Of a DNA stretch of 9,783 bases, positions 8,331 through 9,783 are shown piece by piece (the first letter of the stretch is position 1; each line of letters starts with the position of its first letter). This DNA is from Cyclobacteriaceae bacterium. Lineage in GTDB: Bacteria; Bacteroidota; Bacteroidia; Cytophagales; Cyclobacteriaceae. A model generated the notes under the pieces. The model did no database searches, had not been told where the DNA came from, and saw nothing but the letters and a program-made list of their open reading frames with translations. The position numbers and the translations under genes were made by a program. The stretch is from positions 1 through 9,783 of the forward strand of contig JAIENH010000492.1 in assembly GCA_019751475.1 (NCBI GenBank). The letters are read 5' to 3'.

Positions 8331-8364
8331 AGGCGTCTTGACACCTCGAAGGTGTCTGACGCCT
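8331..8364. repeat. Strong hairpin (REP-like) between surA and moxR
   Basis: Two nested perfect 7-bp arms, AGGCGTC/GACGCCT (8331-8337 and 8358-8364) and GACACCT/AGGTGTC (8340-8346 and 8350-8356), enclose a CGA loop, with a 2-nt/1-nt internal bulge between them. No T-run follows directly; the nearest T-rich stretch (8379-8384) is about 14 nt away. It could act as a transcript stabiliser, an atypical terminator, or one copy of an interspersed palindromic repeat. The 142-bp gap also contains a 24-codon ATG frame (8304-8378) running through the hairpin, which I do not consider a gene. Confidence 0.65.
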
Positions 8365-8415
8365 CAACACTTTATTGATTTTTTGAGAGAGCTTTAACCA
8401 GGTAATCCCACCGAG

Positions 8416-9387
8416 ATGCAGAAATTTTCCAATGATGTTGACGCGGCCAATGCACTGGCGGAGTCGTACAAACAGTTAAAAGCTGAAATCGCCCGCGTCA
8501 TCATCGGTCAGGATGAGGTAGTGAGGCTTGTCCTTACGGGAATTTTTTGCCAGGGCCACTCCCTGCTGGTAGGTGTGCCCGGCTTGGCCAAGACGCTGTT
8601 GGTGCAAACCATTTCCAGCGCACTCGACCTTCAGTTCAAGCGTATACAGTTTACGCCTGACCTCATGCCATCGGATATTGTTGGGGCTGAGACGATGGAC
8701 AAGGAGCGCAATTTCAACTTTGTAAAAGGCCCCGTGTTTGCCAACATCGTGCTGGCCGATGAGATCAACCGTACGCCACCCAAAACACAGGCGGCTTTGT
8801 TAGAGTCCATGCAAGAGTACTCGGTAACCATTGCTGGCAGGCGTTACGATTTGCCAAGGCCTTTCTTCGTGCTCGCTACGCAAAACCCCATTGAGCAGGA
8901 GGGTACCTACCCGCTGCCCGAAGCGCAGCTAGACCGCTTCATGTTTAATATTTTTCTTGATTACCCCACCTACCAGCAAGAACTGGACATTGTAAAAATG
9001 ACTACAGCCGATGATATGGCTTCGGTAGGAAAAGTATTGACGGCCGAAGACATTCAGTATTTCCAACATCTGGTTAGGCGTGTACCCATTGCCGACAACG
9101 TGGTGGAGTTTGCCGTGAAGCTGAGCCACCTCACCCGCCCGGGAACGAATGGCTCCAAGCTGGCCAACGATTACCTGGAGTGGGGAGCGGGCCCGCGTGC
9201 CTCCCAGTTTTTGGTGTTGGGTGCTAAGTGCAATGCACTGCTCAATGGCAAATATTCTCCTGACATCGAAGATGTGCGGGCAGTGGCCGCGGCCGTGTTG
9301 CGTCACCGCATCGTGCGCAACTTCAAAGCTGAAGCCGAAGGTATGTCAGTAGATGGTATTATAGAGAAGATGGTGGCAAGCGTGTAG
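8416..9387 (+). CDS. moxR: MoxR-family AAA+ ATPase
   Basis: This 323-residue protein is a complete MoxR AAA+ ATPase, a cytosolic chaperone-like family that often matures or activates partner proteins (commonly von Willebrand A or DUF58 proteins). Visible motifs: Walker A GVPGLAKT (53-60, Lys59), Walker B IVLADE (111-116), sensor 1 LATQNP (Asn157), the LPEAQLDRF segment (167-175) with an arginine-finger candidate Arg174, and sensor 2 GPRAS with Arg261. The C-terminal lid runs to Val323. The ATG at 8416 gives the standard N-terminus, with VIIGQDEV at 28-35. It is separated from surA by 142 bp and a hairpin, so it may have its own transcript, though no consensus promoter is evident. The usual DUF58 partner gene does not follow directly. 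Its last 44 nt belong to a 96-bp repeat found again 344 bp downstream. Confidence 0.95.
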   Translation: MQKFSNDVDAANALAESYKQLKAEIARVIIGQDEVVRLVLTGIFCQGHSLLVGVPGLAKTLLVQTISSALDLQFKRIQFTPDLMPSDIVGAETMDKERNFNFVKGPVFANIVLADEINRTPPKTQAALLESMQEYSVTIAGRRYDLPRPFFVLATQNPIEQEGTYPLPEAQLDRFMFNIFLDYPTYQQELDIVKMTTADDMASVGKVLTAEDIQYFQHLVRRVPIADNVVEFAVKLSHLTRPGTNGSKLANDYLEWGAGPRASQFLVLGAKCNALLNGKYSPDIEDVRAVAAAVLRHRIVRNFKAEAEGMSVDGIIEKMVASV

Positions 9388-9439
9388 CTTACCAACTCAA
9401 GCAATAGTTTGTCTCTAAAATGTTGAAGTAATTGCAATT
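9344..9439 (+). repeat. 96-bp direct repeat, copy 1 (moxR 3' end plus downstream flank)
   Basis: This copy contains the last 44 nt of moxR, including the TAG, and 52 nt of downstream DNA. It matches copy 2 (9688-9783) without gaps at 92 of 96 positions, offset exactly 344 bp. The differences are 9363 A/T, 9378 A/G, 9392 C/T and 9433 T/G. Both differences in the coding part are silent third-position changes (Ile ATA/ATT, Ala GCA/GCG). Confidence 0.95.
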
Positions 9440-9534
9440 CGCTATTCAACATTCTGCACTCATACTTCAAACTTACATTTAGAGTGCAGAGGTTTGAATG
9501 CCGAAGGCTAATTTTTGAATGTTGAAGTAATGGC
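9419..9534 (+). repeat. Repeated 17-bp motif AATGTTGAAGTAATGGC
   Basis: The motif occurs at 9419-9435 (one mismatch, AATTGC), at 9518-9534 (exact) and again at 9763-9779 (exact, inside copy 2 of the 96-bp repeat). The first nine bases also occur inverted as TTCAACATT at 9445-9453, which could pair with either of the two upstream copies. The middle copy lies outside the 96-bp duplication, so the motif is an independent repeat in this spacer. Confidence 0.75.
9444..9499. repeat. Long imperfect inverted repeat downstream of moxR
   Basis: The 18-nt arms 9444-9461 and 9482-9499 pair at 15 positions around a 20-nt loop; the innermost nine pairs (TCTGCACTC/GAGTGCAGA) are perfect. No T-run follows, so it is not a typical terminator. 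It could mark the end of a small mobile element or form a structured 3' RNA end for moxR. Function unknown. Confidence 0.6.
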
Positions 9535-9561
9535 TCTAATTCTCCTTGGCTCTGCGGAACA

Positions 9562-9678
9562 TTGCTATCCCGAACCCCACCATCAGCACTCGAATCTGTT
9601 CGACATTTGTAATGTCGAATGACAGATAAAGTGGATTTAAATCCATTTTGTCCGGGTTCGGGATTGCAAATCCCGAAC
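9562..9678. repeat. Array of three related palindromes (REP/MITE-like)
   Basis: Three palindromes follow one another: TTCGACATT-TGT-AATGTCGAA (9599-9619), TGGATTTAAATCCA (9632-9645), and arms GTTCGGGATT/AATCCCGAAC (9656-9665 and 9669-9678) around a GCA loop. All are perfect. The first and third share the arm pattern TTCGRSATT, and the second shares the GGATT/AATCC core with the third. Centres fall at 9609, 9638.5 and 9667, so spacing is about 29 bp. The segment 9562-9576 is an inverted copy (14 of 15) of 9655-9669, giving outer inverted ends. No coding potential is credible. The layout resembles repetitive extragenic palindrome clusters, but no transposase is in view. Confidence 0.75.
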
Positions 9679-9686
9679 AGTACGTG

Positions 9687-9731
9687 GTGTCAGTAGATGG
9701 TATTATTGAGAAGATGGTGGCGAGCGTGTAG
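9687..9731 (+). pseudogene. Duplicated moxR 3' fragment (last 14 codons and stop)
   Basis: The frame GTG TCA GTA ... AGC GTG TAG encodes the same last 13 residues as moxR (SVDGIIEKMVASV) preceded by Val instead of Met310. There is no upstream moxR sequence: the region just before it is the palindrome array. It is a severed gene tail, part of copy 2 of the 96-bp repeat, and is presumably not translated. Confidence 0.8.
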
Positions 9732-9783
9732 CTTATCAACTCAAGCAATAGTTTGTCTCTAAAATGTTGAAGTAATGGCAATT
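9688..9783 (+). repeat. 96-bp direct repeat, copy 2 (reaches window end)
   Basis: Second copy of 9344-9439, with four substitutions and no gaps. It extends to the last base of the window, so the true length of the repeat is not known. If the similarity continues past 9783 the unit would be a 344-bp tandem duplication; if it stops, the DNA between the copies is better read as an insertion flanked by repeats. Confidence 0.93.

Noticed and set aside
8304..8378. Possible 24-residue small protein before moxR
   Set aside because: No ribosome site, and half of it is formed by a palindromic hairpin. Kept only as a finding, not called as a gene.
9536..9781. 81-codon open frame on the - strand in the repeat region
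   Set aside because: It runs through the palindrome array and antisense to the duplicated moxR tail; its existence is explained by repeats rather than coding selection.
9388..9783. CRISPR array in the repeat-rich tail
   Set aside because: Repeats are palindromes and one direct duplication, without identical 25-40 bp repeats separated by unique spacers, and no cas genes are present.

Overview
The window looks like chromosome from a member of the Bacteroidota, most likely a Cytophagales-type organism. Three things suggest this. Promoter-like sites fit the phylum's unusual consensus (TTTG, about 19-20 nt, TAnnTTTG) rather than the E. coli one. Shine-Dalgarno sequences are weak or absent. The order guaB, then three SurA/PpiC-type periplasmic chaperone genes, then moxR is, from memory, typical of this phylum. 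All eight genes are on the + strand and coding density is high up to about 9390.

Layout. Bases 2-508 are the 3' third of guaB (IMP dehydrogenase). Bases 561-1094 encode a Uma2-family PD-(D/E)XK nuclease-like protein. Bases 1183-4028 form a partner-switching signalling module: an eight-helix membrane protein with GAF and SpoIIE-type PP2C phosphatase domains, a STAS-domain anti-sigma-factor antagonist, and an RsbW/SpoIIAB-like ATPase/kinase whose start overlaps the STAS gene. A terminator-like hairpin at 4042-4070 closes this module, and its T-run overlaps the -33 element of a near-perfect Bacteroidota promoter (4068-4098).

That promoter should drive bases 4119-8273, three tightly packed envelope chaperone genes: a 649-residue secreted protein with two parvulin domains, a lipoprotein related to SurA but without a recognisable parvulin domain, and a SurA-like protein with two partly degenerate parvulin domains. 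They probably act together on outer-membrane protein folding. After a 142-bp gap holding a strong hairpin, bases 8416-9387 encode a complete MoxR AAA+ ATPase.

The last 396 bases (9388-9783) hold no credible gene and are the most unusual part. A 96-bp stretch spanning the 3' end of moxR and its downstream flank is repeated 344 bp further on at 92 of 96 positions, leaving an in-frame moxR tail fragment. Between the copies lie a long imperfect hairpin, a third copy of a 17-bp motif, and a row of three related palindromes centred about 29 bp apart. This looks like a repeat-rich accessory insertion or a tandem duplication at the moxR 3' end. No CRISPR array, RNA gene, transposase gene or defence system is visible.
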